Origin: Methylophilus sp. Leaf416
GTDB lineage: Bacteria; Pseudomonadota; Gammaproteobacteria; Burkholderiales; Methylophilaceae
Length of the DNA: 64,000 bases
Reading direction: 5' to 3'
NCBI RefSeq assembly: GCF_001424665.1
Contig: NZ_LMQS01000003.1
Location: 311,691-375,690, forward strand
The notes beneath the pieces are model-generated. The model was not told the DNA's origin and did not search any database. It saw only the letters and a list, made by a program, of their open reading frames with translations. The first letter of the stretch is position 1, and each line of letters starts with the position of its first letter. Shown piece after piece: positions 8,101 through 16,405 of this stretch. Made by a program: the position numbers and the translations under genes.

Positions 8101-8604
8101 ATGTGGGTTAACCTCCTAAAATTTACTGCTATGTTATTTTTCAATCGCAAAATATCCTCTTTGACAGATAATTTGCTGACCATGCGTCATCAGGTTGCAG
8201 ACTACACGGAAGAACGTGCCAACCAGATCAAGCAGGATTTTTTGGGGGAAACCGAGCGTTTAGCCACCAGTGTCATCGGGATACTGGTGGTCTTCTCAAT
8301 GTTCATCTTTACTGGACTTTTAGGTCTAATGTGGCTGTTTTCACTATTGTGGGAACATCCTAACCGTACAGTGATATTGGGTGTTGCAATGTCAATCCCA
8401 ATACTAATCGGCGTCATCGCCTTTTTTGCTGTGCGTAAAGTTTGGAAAAAAAAGACTTTGTTTGCAGATTCAATTTCCATGATTAGCAGCGATTGGAATT
8501 TATTCAGGACTGAAATGGTGAATGAGCAGCCGACAGAAGATCAACCTGCGCCTGAATCAAATACATCACCAAATACTGATACCATACGCTCTGCTACCCG
8601 ATAA
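8101..8604 (+). CDS. yqjE: YqjE-like membrane protein (phage-holin-3_6 superfamily)
   Basis: The 167-aa protein has a basic, helical N-terminal region and two hydrophobic segments, one at about residues 58-80 (VIGILVVFSMFIFTGLLGLM) and one at about 90-112. A short polar, Pro/Thr-rich C-terminal tail follows. This is the YqjE arrangement, and in many proteobacteria yqjE directly follows yqjD, as here. Molecular function is unknown. ATG 8101 is preceded by AAGGGA at proper distance; the internal Met 11 (MLFFNRK) is a weaker alternative. Confidence 0.78.
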   Translation: MWVNLLKFTAMLFFNRKISSLTDNLLTMRHQVADYTEERANQIKQDFLGETERLATSVIGILVVFSMFIFTGLLGLMWLFSLLWEHPNRTVILGVAMSIPILIGVIAFFAVRKVWKKKTLFADSISMISSDWNLFRTEMVNEQPTEDQPAPESNTSPNTDTIRSATR

Positions 8605-8615
8605 CGAGAAATATA

Positions 8616-9248
8616 ATGAAAAGAATTCTTCTGGTCGATGATCACAGTATCGTGCGCGATGGTTTGCGCAATTTGATTGAATTGGAATCTGATTTACAAG
8701 TGACTGGTGAAGCCAGTTCCGGGGCTGAAGCAATCCAGCTGGTGCGCGATAAGGAATTTGACGCCATGGTGCTGGACATTTCCATGCCTGACAAGAATGG
8801 TGTGGACACTCTGCATGAATTAAAACATGTTTCCCCTACTTTACCTGTGCTGGTTTTGAGTGGTTATGCTGAAGATCAGTATGCTCTCAACCTGATGCGT
8901 AATGGCTGTAAAGGTTACCTATCGAAAAATGCGGATTCTGACGAGATTATTCAGGCTATCCGTACGGTAGCCGCTGGCAAGCGCTATATTTCCGCAGAGC
9001 TAGCTGAATTGATGACCAACGAATTGAGTCATCCTTCTGAAAAGCAATTACATGAAACCCTGTCTGACCGCGAATTCCAGGTATTTGTAAAACTGGCAGC
9101 CGGACAGACTCCCACCGCAATCGCAGACGAATTATTTATCAGTATCAAAACGGTGAGCACTTATCGCAGCCGCATCTTGGAAAAGATGGCGATGAAATCA
9201 AATGCTGATTTAACTTACTATGCGATCAAATATGGTTTACTCAACTAG
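8616..9248 (+). CDS. NarL/FixJ-family response regulator
   Basis: The receiver domain (residues 1-120) has the acidic pocket Asp8-Asp9 and phospho-acceptor Asp54 in VLDISMP, with the conserved Thr/Ser (VLVLSGY) and Lys (GYLSKNA). A LuxR-type helix-turn-helix follows (LSDREFQVFVKLAAGQTPTAIADELFISIKTVSTYRSRILEKM, about residues 147-190). Placement 11 bp after yqjE, and opposite the HisKA_3 kinase at 5841-7307, suggests that pair forms the two-component system controlling this stress-like cluster. That pairing is inferred from context. Confidence 0.92.
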   Translation: MKRILLVDDHSIVRDGLRNLIELESDLQVTGEASSGAEAIQLVRDKEFDAMVLDISMPDKNGVDTLHELKHVSPTLPVLVLSGYAEDQYALNLMRNGCKGYLSKNADSDEIIQAIRTVAAGKRYISAELAELMTNELSHPSEKQLHETLSDREFQVFVKLAAGQTPTAIADELFISIKTVSTYRSRILEKMAMKSNADLTYYAIKYGLLN

Positions 9249-9402
9249 TTTTTACGCAACAAAGTTTTTTAGCGTTGAGTCTTCTGGAAAAAATGACTTT
9301 CTGTTTGACCATCAACCTCATCAGGTAGGGCAATGTAGGATTTCACTCTACAGTCAGACTTCGAAACTTTTTATACAATATCGCGGGCTAGTGATTGGTT
9401 AA

Positions 9403-9789
9403 ATGATCATGTATAAATTATTGTTAGTTGAAGACTCTGCACTGATTCGTGATGTCATCCTTGAGATGCTCCAAGACTGTGATCAATTGGAAATTGAAGA
9501 CATTGCCACGACTAGCGATGAAGCTATCGATTTCCTGAACGCCTCGGAATATGACATGATCGTGCTGGATATAGAGCTAGCCCAAGGTACGGGCTTCGAT
9601 GTGGTTCGTCATGCAAAACAAAAAAACTATCCTTTTAAAATGCCGGATATTGTCATGCTGACTAATCATGGTAATAACTACTATCGCAACCTGGCAAAGG
9701 ATATGGGTGTTGATTATTTCTTCGATAAGTCATTGCAGTTTGATGAATGTATGGATGTAATACAACAGCACGCAAGCCAACCTTCCTAA
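9403..9789 (+). CDS. Single-domain response regulator (CheY-like)
   Basis: The 128 aa form one receiver domain: acidic residues LLVEDS at 8-12, phospho-acceptor Asp56 in IVLDIEL, a Thr switch (VMLTNHG) and a Lys (FFDKSLQ). There is no output domain. Such proteins act by docking to a partner, or as phosphate sinks or relays. It follows the NarL-type regulator by 154 bp. That gap contains a GTCAGAC motif (9353-9359) and a plausible -10 (TATACA, 9372-9377), so it likely has its own promoter. Confidence 0.88.
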   Translation: MIMYKLLLVEDSALIRDVILEMLQDCDQLEIEDIATTSDEAIDFLNASEYDMIVLDIELAQGTGFDVVRHAKQKNYPFKMPDIVMLTNHGNNYYRNLAKDMGVDYFFDKSLQFDECMDVIQQHASQPS

Positions 9790-9799
9790 CTATCCTGAA

Positions 9800-11281
9800 A
9801 TGGCGATAGTGGACAACATGCCCACAAAGATCTGTATGCACCCACCATTTGGGGCAGCCATTTATATTAAAAAACCGCTTTATCTGTTTTGCCAGCAATG
9901 GTCTCTGCTATCTATATTTTTTATAGCCATATGGCTTACAGGCTGTGCCTCTATCCCGGATTCAAAGCAGACGCTTGAAGAACTCAATGCACAAGCACAG
10001 ACTATAGAAGTTGTTGGCGCCAAGAAACCCCTGCCCCGTGGAAAAATCAACAAAGTCTTAAAAAATTTATCGCCTGATGAGCGAATTCGCACATCACTGG
10101 CGGAACATCTCCGCATAGAGCAAGCCATTGCCGGCAATAGTTTATATGCCGATAACAAAGTCACATTGCTGTTCAACGGTGAGGATACTTTTTCCAGCAT
10201 GCGTAACGCGCTGGAAAGCGCAAAACAGCACATTCATCTGGAGTACTTCACATTTGAAGATGTAGATCTTGGCGGTATTACACTGAAGGCACTGCTGTTG
10301 GACAGGCTGTCAAAAGGTGTCAATGTGCACATTATCTATGACGCAATAGGCTCAATTAGCACGCCTCCTGAACTATTCGATACACTAAAAAAAGCTGGTG
10401 CAAAGATTACGGTTTTTCATCCTGTCAAAGCCGACAGCATTACTTTAATTAACCAGCGCGATCATCGAAAAATTATGGTTGTCGATGGCAATGTAGCCAT
10501 TTTGGGTGGTGTGAATTTAAGCAAAACCTACCAAAGCAAAGGTTCATTACGCTTTTTCAGCAAACAAAAATTACCTCAAATCAATCAGGCCGACTGGCGA
10601 GATACCGATATTCAGGTGACAGGCCCGGTGGTGGCAAATATTCAACAAGTATTTCTGGAACATTGGGACGCGGCACAGCCGTTAGACGAGGCTAACTTTT
10701 TCCCGCCGCTTTCCAAACAGGGAGAACAGTTTGTGCGGGTCATCGCCACGCCGGCTACCAAGCGTAAAAATACAGACTCACCGTATTACCTGACCCTGGT
10801 GGCTGCCATTGAAAATGCGGAAAGCCATATTGTCCTGAACTCGGCTTACTTTGTGCCTACAGAAGCGCAGGAAGACGCGCTTGTTGCTGCCGCAGAGCGT
10901 GGCGTAAAAATATCCTTGCTAGTTCCCAGTATAAGTGACTCAATACTGGCGATTAATGTCCAGCGGTCGCACTACGCGCGCCTGTTAAAGCATGGCGTAG
11001 AAATTTACGAGATGCAGGATCAGATATTACATGCCAAAATGATCTCGATTGATGGTGTGTGGTCGGTGATTGGCAGTTCCAATTTTGATTACCGCAGCGC
11101 TGGCATCAATGCTGAAATTGACGTGGTCATTTTAGATAATCAAACCGCCAAAAATCTTGAAAGCCGCTTTCAGGAAGACTTGAAAAATGCTAAAAAGATT
11201 GAGTTGCAAGAGTGGCAGAAACGCTCATTATGGCAAAGGCTAAAGCAGCAATCAGCGCGTATTTTTGAGGATATTCTTTAG
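9800..11281 (+). CDS. Phospholipase D / cardiolipin synthase-type lipoprotein
   Basis: Two HKD motifs are complete: HRKIMVVDGNVAILGG around residues 222-237 and LHAKMISIDGVWSVIGSSN around 410-428, both HxK(x)4D. They mark a phosphatidyl-transferase of the PLD superfamily. The N-terminus has one hydrophobic stretch (LLSIFFIAIWLTGC) ending in a lipobox-like LTGC, so the enzyme is probably lipid-anchored at the periplasmic side, as in ClsC-type cardiolipin synthases. The true start is uncertain: ATG 9800 has no Shine-Dalgarno, and Met 7 or 13 is possible. It overlaps the next gene by one base, showing translational coupling. Confidence 0.87.
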   Translation: MAIVDNMPTKICMHPPFGAAIYIKKPLYLFCQQWSLLSIFFIAIWLTGCASIPDSKQTLEELNAQAQTIEVVGAKKPLPRGKINKVLKNLSPDERIRTSLAEHLRIEQAIAGNSLYADNKVTLLFNGEDTFSSMRNALESAKQHIHLEYFTFEDVDLGGITLKALLLDRLSKGVNVHIIYDAIGSISTPPELFDTLKKAGAKITVFHPVKADSITLINQRDHRKIMVVDGNVAILGGVNLSKTYQSKGSLRFFSKQKLPQINQADWRDTDIQVTGPVVANIQQVFLEHWDAAQPLDEANFFPPLSKQGEQFVRVIATPATKRKNTDSPYYLTLVAAIENAESHIVLNSAYFVPTEAQEDALVAAAERGVKISLLVPSISDSILAINVQRSHYARLLKHGVEIYEMQDQILHAKMISIDGVWSVIGSSNFDYRSAGINAEIDVVILDNQTAKNLESRFQEDLKNAKKIELQEWQKRSLWQRLKQQSARIFEDIL

Positions 11282-11760
11282 TGATAAGCAAAGACACCTG
11301 GGAGTTACTGAGTTATGTGGTCACGGTCATTGGTCTGCCATTGGCGATCATGACCTTCATGCTTGAGCAACGTAAAGAGCGCGAGAACGAAGATGAAGAA
11401 GTCTATCAACTGCTTGCCGACAACTATACCGATTTCCTCAAGCTGGTGATGGCCAACCCTGACTTGCAACTGCGTTCGCATAGCGGCCCGCTAGCCATGT
11501 CAGCCGAGCAGGAAGAACGAAAACTGGTCATGTTCGAAATCCTGATTTCATTATTTGAGCGGGCCTATCTGCTGGCCTATGACCCGGATATGCGCGGCAA
11601 ACGCCTGCGCCGCTGGATGTCATGGGAGGATTACATGCGTGAGTGGTGCCAGCGGGAAGATTTTCGCCAACATTTGCCGAGACTGCTGGTTGGCGAAGAT
11701 GCAGATTTTGTTATGCACATCACCCGCATCGCACAGGGAGTCGCACAAGTCCGTGTTTAA
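11281..11760 (+). CDS. Unknown protein with one N-terminal membrane helix
   Basis: I do not recognise this 159-aa protein. It begins with GTG at 11281, sharing the last base of the upstream TAG. One hydrophobic segment (LLSYVVTVIGLPLAIMTFML, residues 8-27) is followed by a charged stretch (EQRKERENEDEEVYQLL) and a soluble helical domain with many aromatic residues (RRWMSWEDYMREWCQREDF). Coupling to the phospholipase D-type lipoprotein suggests a membrane-lipid or envelope role, which is inference only. Confidence 0.7.
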   Translation: MISKDTWELLSYVVTVIGLPLAIMTFMLEQRKERENEDEEVYQLLADNYTDFLKLVMANPDLQLRSHSGPLAMSAEQEERKLVMFEILISLFERAYLLAYDPDMRGKRLRRWMSWEDYMREWCQREDFRQHLPRLLVGEDADFVMHITRIAQGVAQVRV

Positions 11761-11774
11761 TGCTTTTTAATACA

Positions 11775-12623
11775 TTACTTTTTTAAGGGCGTCAGTTTAA
11801 AACCGGCCTGTTTAAAAGCCTGAATCAATCCAGTTTTCCCTGCCAGGTGCGCGGCCCCAACGGCGATAAACACCCTGCCCTGTTTTGCCTGCTCAAGACC
11901 ACGCTCTGCCATTTTCACATTGCGCTCGTCCAGCAGTTTGACCCGCATGCGCTGCCATACTTCTGCCGGTAACACGCCGCGCGTCATCTCATCGTCCATG
12001 TTTGCTACCTGGTCAGGGTTGCCTGCCAGATACGCTTTCATCAACTGCTCAAAATCCTTTTCTTTTTGTTTTTGGGTACGCTTAAGTACCGCATGCAGCA
12101 TTAACAACTGCTCGTCCATGGTCAGGCTGTCCATCACCCCGAAATGTTCTTGCGGATTTTCCAAGCCAACGACCCTTTTGTCCATCTCTTCTGCCTTGGC
12201 TTTCAACAAAAAATCCTGGGCAAATGGCGTTTGCGGTTTTGGCAGGTCAAACAGCACCGCCAATAACCATGGTTTCATTTTCAGCACCCTGTCCAGCGGC
12301 ATCACATGTACATCTGCCAATTGCGCGACCTGGTCGAGTTCGGCTTCAGATAAATATTGCTTTAAATCACCTTGAGGCAATTGCAGCAGCTTGGCTGCCG
12401 GCTCGTCAGCAACCTCCAGCATAAACGTATCTACACTTTTCAATGCTTGCAGCACTAAAGGCGAAAAGCTGGTCACCCGATTATCATCGGTATGGATAGT
12501 GCCAAAAAGGTAACTGACCTGACCCTCAGGCGATTCCAGCTGCCAGAATAAACTCTTTTCAGCAGTATTTCCCTGCTGACTAAACAGTAAAAACATTGTG
12601 GCTAATAGCCAAAAACATCGCAT
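11775..12623 (-). CDS. TraB/GumN family protein
   Basis: The family signature is clear at both ends: SYLFGTIHTDDNRV near residue 40 and VFIAVGAAHLAGKTGLIQAFKQAGFKLTPL at the C-terminus, with the conserved GxxH motifs. Members are putative metal-dependent periplasmic hydrolases or proteases (TIKI-related); the function of bacterial members is poorly known. The frame is open from TTG 12650, but ATG 12623 is preferred. It has AGGA five bases upstream and starts a typical signal peptide (MRCFWLLATMFLLFSQQGNTA), giving 282 aa. The gene is convergent with the unknown protein at 11281 and ends 15 bp from it. Confidence 0.85.
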   Translation of the reverse strand: MRCFWLLATMFLLFSQQGNTAEKSLFWQLESPEGQVSYLFGTIHTDDNRVTSFSPLVLQALKSVDTFMLEVADEPAAKLLQLPQGDLKQYLSEAELDQVAQLADVHVMPLDRVLKMKPWLLAVLFDLPKPQTPFAQDFLLKAKAEEMDKRVVGLENPQEHFGVMDSLTMDEQLLMLHAVLKRTQKQKEKDFEQLMKAYLAGNPDQVANMDDEMTRGVLPAEVWQRMRVKLLDERNVKMAERGLEQAKQGRVFIAVGAAHLAGKTGLIQAFKQAGFKLTPLKK

Positions 12624-12739
12624 CGTATTCCTCATTCCAGTGATCACCAAAGCGCAGCGTGCGCCGAGCTATACCTGCGACATCCTCTCATACATTTCAT
12701 TTTCAATCACAGGTTTGTAAGCTTATCAGCACATTGAAG

Positions 12740-12768
12740 TTGTCACATAAATGAGACAGCGCTACCAT
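12740..12768 (+). promoter_or_regulatory. Candidate sigma-70 promoter for the DUF2235 transcript
   Basis: TTGTCA (12740-12745) and TACCAT (12763-12768) are 17 bp apart, and TGTC/GACA half-sites flank the spacer. The position is about 40 bp before a short open frame and 135 bp before the DUF2235 gene. It is called from spacing and similarity only. Confidence 0.4.
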
Positions 12769-12807
12769 GTGTTAAATAATAGCAACGATAAATTTAGAAA
12801 GGCTGCC

Positions 12808-12903
12808 ATGCCAAAACCTCATCGAAACAAAGCCAGGCCGAGACACATACAGCAGCTGATCGCTCACTGCTGCTCACACTTATTCGGATTGGAGACAATG
12901 TGA
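12808..12903 (+). CDS. Possible 31-residue leader peptide ahead of the DUF2235 gene
   Basis: An ATG at 12808 with AGAAAGG just upstream opens a frame of 31 codons rich in His, Arg and Lys. It ends at TGA 12901-12903, overlapping the ATG of the DUF2235 gene by one base (TGATG). The arrangement would allow translational coupling. The coding evidence is weak because the frame is so short; it could be chance. Confidence 0.25.
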   Translation: MPKPHRNKARPRHIQQLIAHCCSHLFGLETM

Positions 12904-13946
12904 TGAGAAAAAAAGAAAGATTAATTGTGTTGTTTGATGGCACCTGGAATGACCCTGCTGACCTGACCAATGTATTCCAGTTATCGACTTTGATAGAAGA
13001 ATATGATGATGAGATCAAGCAGACCTTCTTTTACGAACCCGGCGTAGGCACAGCACCTGGTGGCAAATTACGTGGCGGCCTGTTTGGTTATGGCCTGAGC
13101 GAAAACTTGCTTAAGGGATATGACTGGCTGGCAAGACATTACAAGGAAGGGGACGAAATCTGGGTATTTGGTTTTAGCCGTGGCGCATATACCGCCAGGA
13201 GTATGGTTGGGCTGATCCGCAAATGTGGTTTGCTCAAAACAAGTACGCCAAATTTATTGCAACGGGCAGAAGATTTATATCGAGACAAATCTGCGCATCC
13301 TGATAGTGATCAATGCCAGGCATTCAGGCACACATACAGCCTGGAAGTAAATGTGCATTTCCTTGGTGTATGGGACACGGTAGGCGCACTGGGGATTCCA
13401 GGTACCATGATTTCCGAAAAGGCGCTTTATTCCTGGCATGACACCGAGCTATCCAAAATCGTATCCTATGCCTATCACGCCATGGCACTGGATGAAAACC
13501 GTGAGGCTTACAACGTTGCCATGTGGACCAATGAAAATGGCACCAAAAAACCTGAAAACACCGATGTGGAGCAACGCTGGTTTATTGGTGCGCATGCCAA
13601 TGTCGGTGGCGGCTATGGCAAAGACCCGCTATCGACACTGTCACTAGCCTGGATGCTTGAGAAAGCGCGCAATGCCAATTTAAAACTGAAACCTTATGTA
13701 GCGCCCACCAATGCCTACTTAACCAAACCGACTGATTCCTATAAGGACTTTGCTTATGGGATTTATGGCTTTTTCAAAGGTTTGTTCGTCAAGGGCGACG
13801 GCCGCTTTTTCCGGCCTTATGAAGTCATACAAAACAATATGCGTTCAGTCAATGTCACTGTCGATGCATCAGTAAAATCAAAATGGGGTGCACAGGCTGA
13901 TTACCGACCCCCTACTTTGACAAATGCGAAGATTGATTTGTCTTAA
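12903..13946 (+). CDS. DUF2235 alpha/beta-hydrolase-like protein
   Basis: The domain begins almost at once with RLIVLFDGTWNDP. The nucleophile elbow is GFSRGAYTARSMVGLIRKCGLL (around residues 92-113, Ser in GFSRG), with further conserved blocks FLGVWDTVGALG and HAMALDENR, and an IGAHANVGGGY block carrying the likely catalytic His. DUF2235 is shared with Tle1-type phospholipase effectors of type VI secretion, but no T6SS gene, signal peptide or immunity partner is visible here. A cytoplasmic lipid hydrolase is therefore as likely as an effector. ATG 12903 is preferred over GTG 12900 because GGAG (12892-12895) sits seven bases before it. Confidence 0.85.
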   Translation: MRKKERLIVLFDGTWNDPADLTNVFQLSTLIEEYDDEIKQTFFYEPGVGTAPGGKLRGGLFGYGLSENLLKGYDWLARHYKEGDEIWVFGFSRGAYTARSMVGLIRKCGLLKTSTPNLLQRAEDLYRDKSAHPDSDQCQAFRHTYSLEVNVHFLGVWDTVGALGIPGTMISEKALYSWHDTELSKIVSYAYHAMALDENREAYNVAMWTNENGTKKPENTDVEQRWFIGAHANVGGGYGKDPLSTLSLAWMLEKARNANLKLKPYVAPTNAYLTKPTDSYKDFAYGIYGFFKGLFVKGDGRFFRPYEVIQNNMRSVNVTVDASVKSKWGAQADYRPPTLTNAKIDLS

Positions 13947-13975
13947 GGCTAAACCAGTAGGGTTTAGCACTTAAG
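13942..13975. terminator. Bidirectional hairpin between DUF2235 gene and ygiQ
   Basis: GCTAAACC (13948-13955) and GGTTTAGC (13961-13968) form an 8-bp stem with a five-base loop. CTTAAG hexamers on both sides (13942-13947 and 13970-13975) extend it to 14 bp with a one-base bulge. It overlaps the end of the DUF2235 gene and lies beside the convergent ygiQ stop. U-tracts are poor. Confidence 0.6.
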
Positions 13976-13976
13976 A

Positions 13977-16163
13977 TTAATGCTTGCGGCTACCGGGACC
14001 CTTTTTAGGGCTGGCGTAGCTTTTGGTCTGGTTAAAGCCTTTAGGCATGACTTTCGGCACAAACCGGCTGCCGTCTGACTGCACAATTTTGGAGAGTACG
14101 GCCGGCTGATAGGCGGGTATCAAATGTTTTTTACCATTGCCGATCAAATCTGCCCTGCCCATTTTTTTCAGGGCTTCACGCAACATCGGCCAGTTTTGCG
14201 GGTCATGATAGCGAATAAAGGCTTTATGCAATTTGCGCACATTGCCAGCTTTGGGCACCGGAACCATCTCAGAATCCTTTGTCACTTTGCGTAAAGGATT
14301 CTTGCCGCTGTGATACATGGCGGTGGCCATCGCCATCGGTGTTGGGGTAAAGGTTTGCACCTGGTCAAGCCTGAAATCATTACGTTTCAGCCATAGCGCC
14401 AGGTTTAATACATCCTCATCAGTAGAGCCTGGGTGCGCCGCAATAAAATACGGAATCAGGTACTGTTTCTTGCCGGCTTCGGCGCTGAATTTTTCAAACA
14501 TACGTTTGAATTCATCATAAGCGCCCATGCCTGGCTTCATCATTTTGCTGAGTACGTTTTCTTCAGAATGCTCGGGGGCGATTTTCAGGTAGCCGCCAAC
14601 ATGGTGCTGCACCAACTCTTTGACATATTCTGGCGATTTCACCGCCAGGTCATAACGTAAACCGGAGCCAATCAGGATTTTCTTCACGCCGCGCAGATTA
14701 CGTGCCTTGCGGTAGAGCTGGATCAGTGCCGAGTGATCCGTATTCAGATTTTCACAAATACCGGGGTAAACGCAGGAAAGTTTGCGGCAGTTTTTCTCTA
14801 TCTCTTCCGACTTGCAGGATAGACGGTACATATTGGCGGTCGGACCGCCGAGGTCTGAAATGACGCCGGTAAACCCATCAACTTTATCGCGGATTTCTTC
14901 AATTTCACGCAGGATAGAATCTTCGGAACGGCTCTGGATAATACGGCCTTCGTGCTCGGTAATCGAACAGAAAGTGCAACCGCCAAAACAGCCACGCATG
15001 ATATTCACAGAAAAACGGATCATCTCCCAAGCCGGGATATTGGCACCTTCGTATGCTGGATGCGGTTTACGTGCATATGGCAAATCGTAAACATGGTCCA
15101 TTTCTTTGGTCGTTAGCGGTATTGGCGGCGGGTTCAGCCACACTTCGCGGTTACCGTGTTTCTGCACCAGCGCACGTGCATTGCCAGGGTTTGCTTCCAG
15201 ATGCAGCACGCGTGAAGCATGTGCATACATCACCGGGTCGCTGACCACTTCTTCATAAGAAGGCATACGGATGACCTGGCGGTCACGCGGTACCTTGGCG
15301 GCCTTAAGTGGCAGCGGCATGCTGATGGTTGGCGCAGCTGCTGCATCACTACCCTTATCATCCGTAGCGCAACTGGCGTCACTTTTGCCCATTTTCATGG
15401 CATAAGGGTCTTCATGTTTATCGACAACACCGGGGCGGTCCAGGCGTGTCGAGGGCACCTCAACAAATTCGTCCGGCACCTGTTTGCGAATAAAGGCGGT
15501 ACCGCGTATATCCTGAATATCGGCAATGTCTTCGCCGCGGCCAAGCCTATGGGACAATTCAATAATCGCGCGCTCTGCATTGCCATACAGCAACAGGTCA
15601 GCTTTGGAATCTACCAGTATCGAGCGGCGGACTTTATCCGACCAGTAATCATAATGCGCAATACGTCGCAGGCTGGCCTCAATACTGCCAATCACTAATG
15701 GCGCAGATGGATAGGCTTCTTTACAGCGTTGTGAATACACCAGCACCGCGCGGTCTGGCCGCTTATCGGACGCCGCATTCGGCGTGTAGGCATCATCAGA
15801 GCGAATTTTACGGTCGGCGGTATAGCGGTTAACCATGCTATCCATATTGCCTGCGGTCACCCCAAAATACAGGTTAGGTTTGCCCAATACCTTGAATGCC
15901 TCAGCCGACTGCCAGTCTGGTTGCGCAATGATACCAACCCTGAAACCCTGGGCCTCCAGCAAACGCCCAATCAGTGCCGCCCCGAAACTCGGGTGATCAA
16001 TATAGGCGTCACCACTGACCAGAATAATGTCGCAGCTGTCCCAACCCAGCGTATCCATCTCGGCGCGGCTCATAGGCAGCACAGGCGCTGTGCCAAAGCG
16101 TTTCGCCCAATAAGGACGATAGCTGCTGACAGGTTTTGCAGTAAGGGAGGTGTAGGTTTCCAC
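13977..16163 (-). CDS. ygiQ: YgiQ family radical SAM protein
   Basis: The 728-aa length and order of blocks match YgiQ (UPF0313). An N-terminal domain ([40 protein letters not shown]) precedes a radical SAM core with [16 protein letters not shown] around residue 390, a CX3CX2C cluster motif. A C-terminal region follows with [20 protein letters not shown] and a basic tail. Members bind a [4Fe-4S] cluster and SAM, and the substrate is unknown. It is transcribed alone, toward the DUF2235 gene. Confidence 0.95.
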   Translation of the reverse strand: METYTSLTAKPVSSYRPYWAKRFGTAPVLPMSRAEMDTLGWDSCDIILVSGDAYIDHPSFGAALIGRLLEAQGFRVGIIAQPDWQSAEAFKVLGKPNLYFGVTAGNMDSMVNRYTADRKIRSDDAYTPNAASDKRPDRAVLVYSQRCKEAYPSAPLVIGSIEASLRRIAHYDYWSDKVRRSILVDSKADLLLYGNAERAIIELSHRLGRGEDIADIQDIRGTAFIRKQVPDEFVEVPSTRLDRPGVVDKHEDPYAMKMGKSDASCATDDKGSDAAAAPTISMPLPLKAAKVPRDRQVIRMPSYEEVVSDPVMYAHASRVLHLEANPGNARALVQKHGNREVWLNPPPIPLTTKEMDHVYDLPYARKPHPAYEGANIPAWEMIRFSVNIMRGCFGGCTFCSITEHEGRIIQSRSEDSILREIEEIRDKVDGFTGVISDLGGPTANMYRLSCKSEEIEKNCRKLSCVYPGICENLNTDHSALIQLYRKARNLRGVKKILIGSGLRYDLAVKSPEYVKELVQHHVGGYLKIAPEHSEENVLSKMMKPGMGAYDEFKRMFEKFSAEAGKKQYLIPYFIAAHPGSTDEDVLNLALWLKRNDFRLDQVQTFTPTPMAMATAMYHSGKNPLRKVTKDSEMVPVPKAGNVRKLHKAFIRYHDPQNWPMLREALKKMGRADLIGNGKKHLIPAYQPAVLSKIVQSDGSRFVPKVMPKGFNQTKSYASPKKGPGSRKH

Positions 16164-16354
16164 GCGAGTGACCGACGATGCTTAAGGACTGCGCATTTTA
16201 CGCGTTAATCAATTGATTTGAAATCATTTTTTCAAAAAAACTGCTTGATTACCCGTCCCTCACTTTCTTTTAGTGTCCTGATCATTAGTATGCGCATAGA
16301 CACCATCTAGTGCGCATATTTGTATTGCAGCAACCAGCAAAGGTCTGTATAAAC

Positions 16355-16405
16355 ATGCGAATAAAGGAGGATTTGTTAAATAATATTTACACAAATATAC
16401 AATGA
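16355..16405 (+). promoter_or_regulatory. Misplaced strong Shine-Dalgarno and short upstream frame before the GGDEF-EAL gene
   Basis: AGGAGG at 16365-16370 is the best ribosome site of this leader, yet it lies 31 bases before the gene's ATG at 16402. A TAA in the gene's own frame at 16381 forbids an earlier start. A 16-codon frame from ATG 16355 runs through the AGGAGG and stops at TGA 16403-16405, overlapping the ATG as ATGA. Translation of the sensor protein may therefore depend on coupling to an upstream mini-frame. Confidence 0.35.

Noticed and set aside
12903-13946. Type VI secretion effector assignment for the DUF2235 protein
   Set aside because: There is no VgrG, PAAR, adaptor or immunity gene nearby. 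The domain alone does not justify the effector label.
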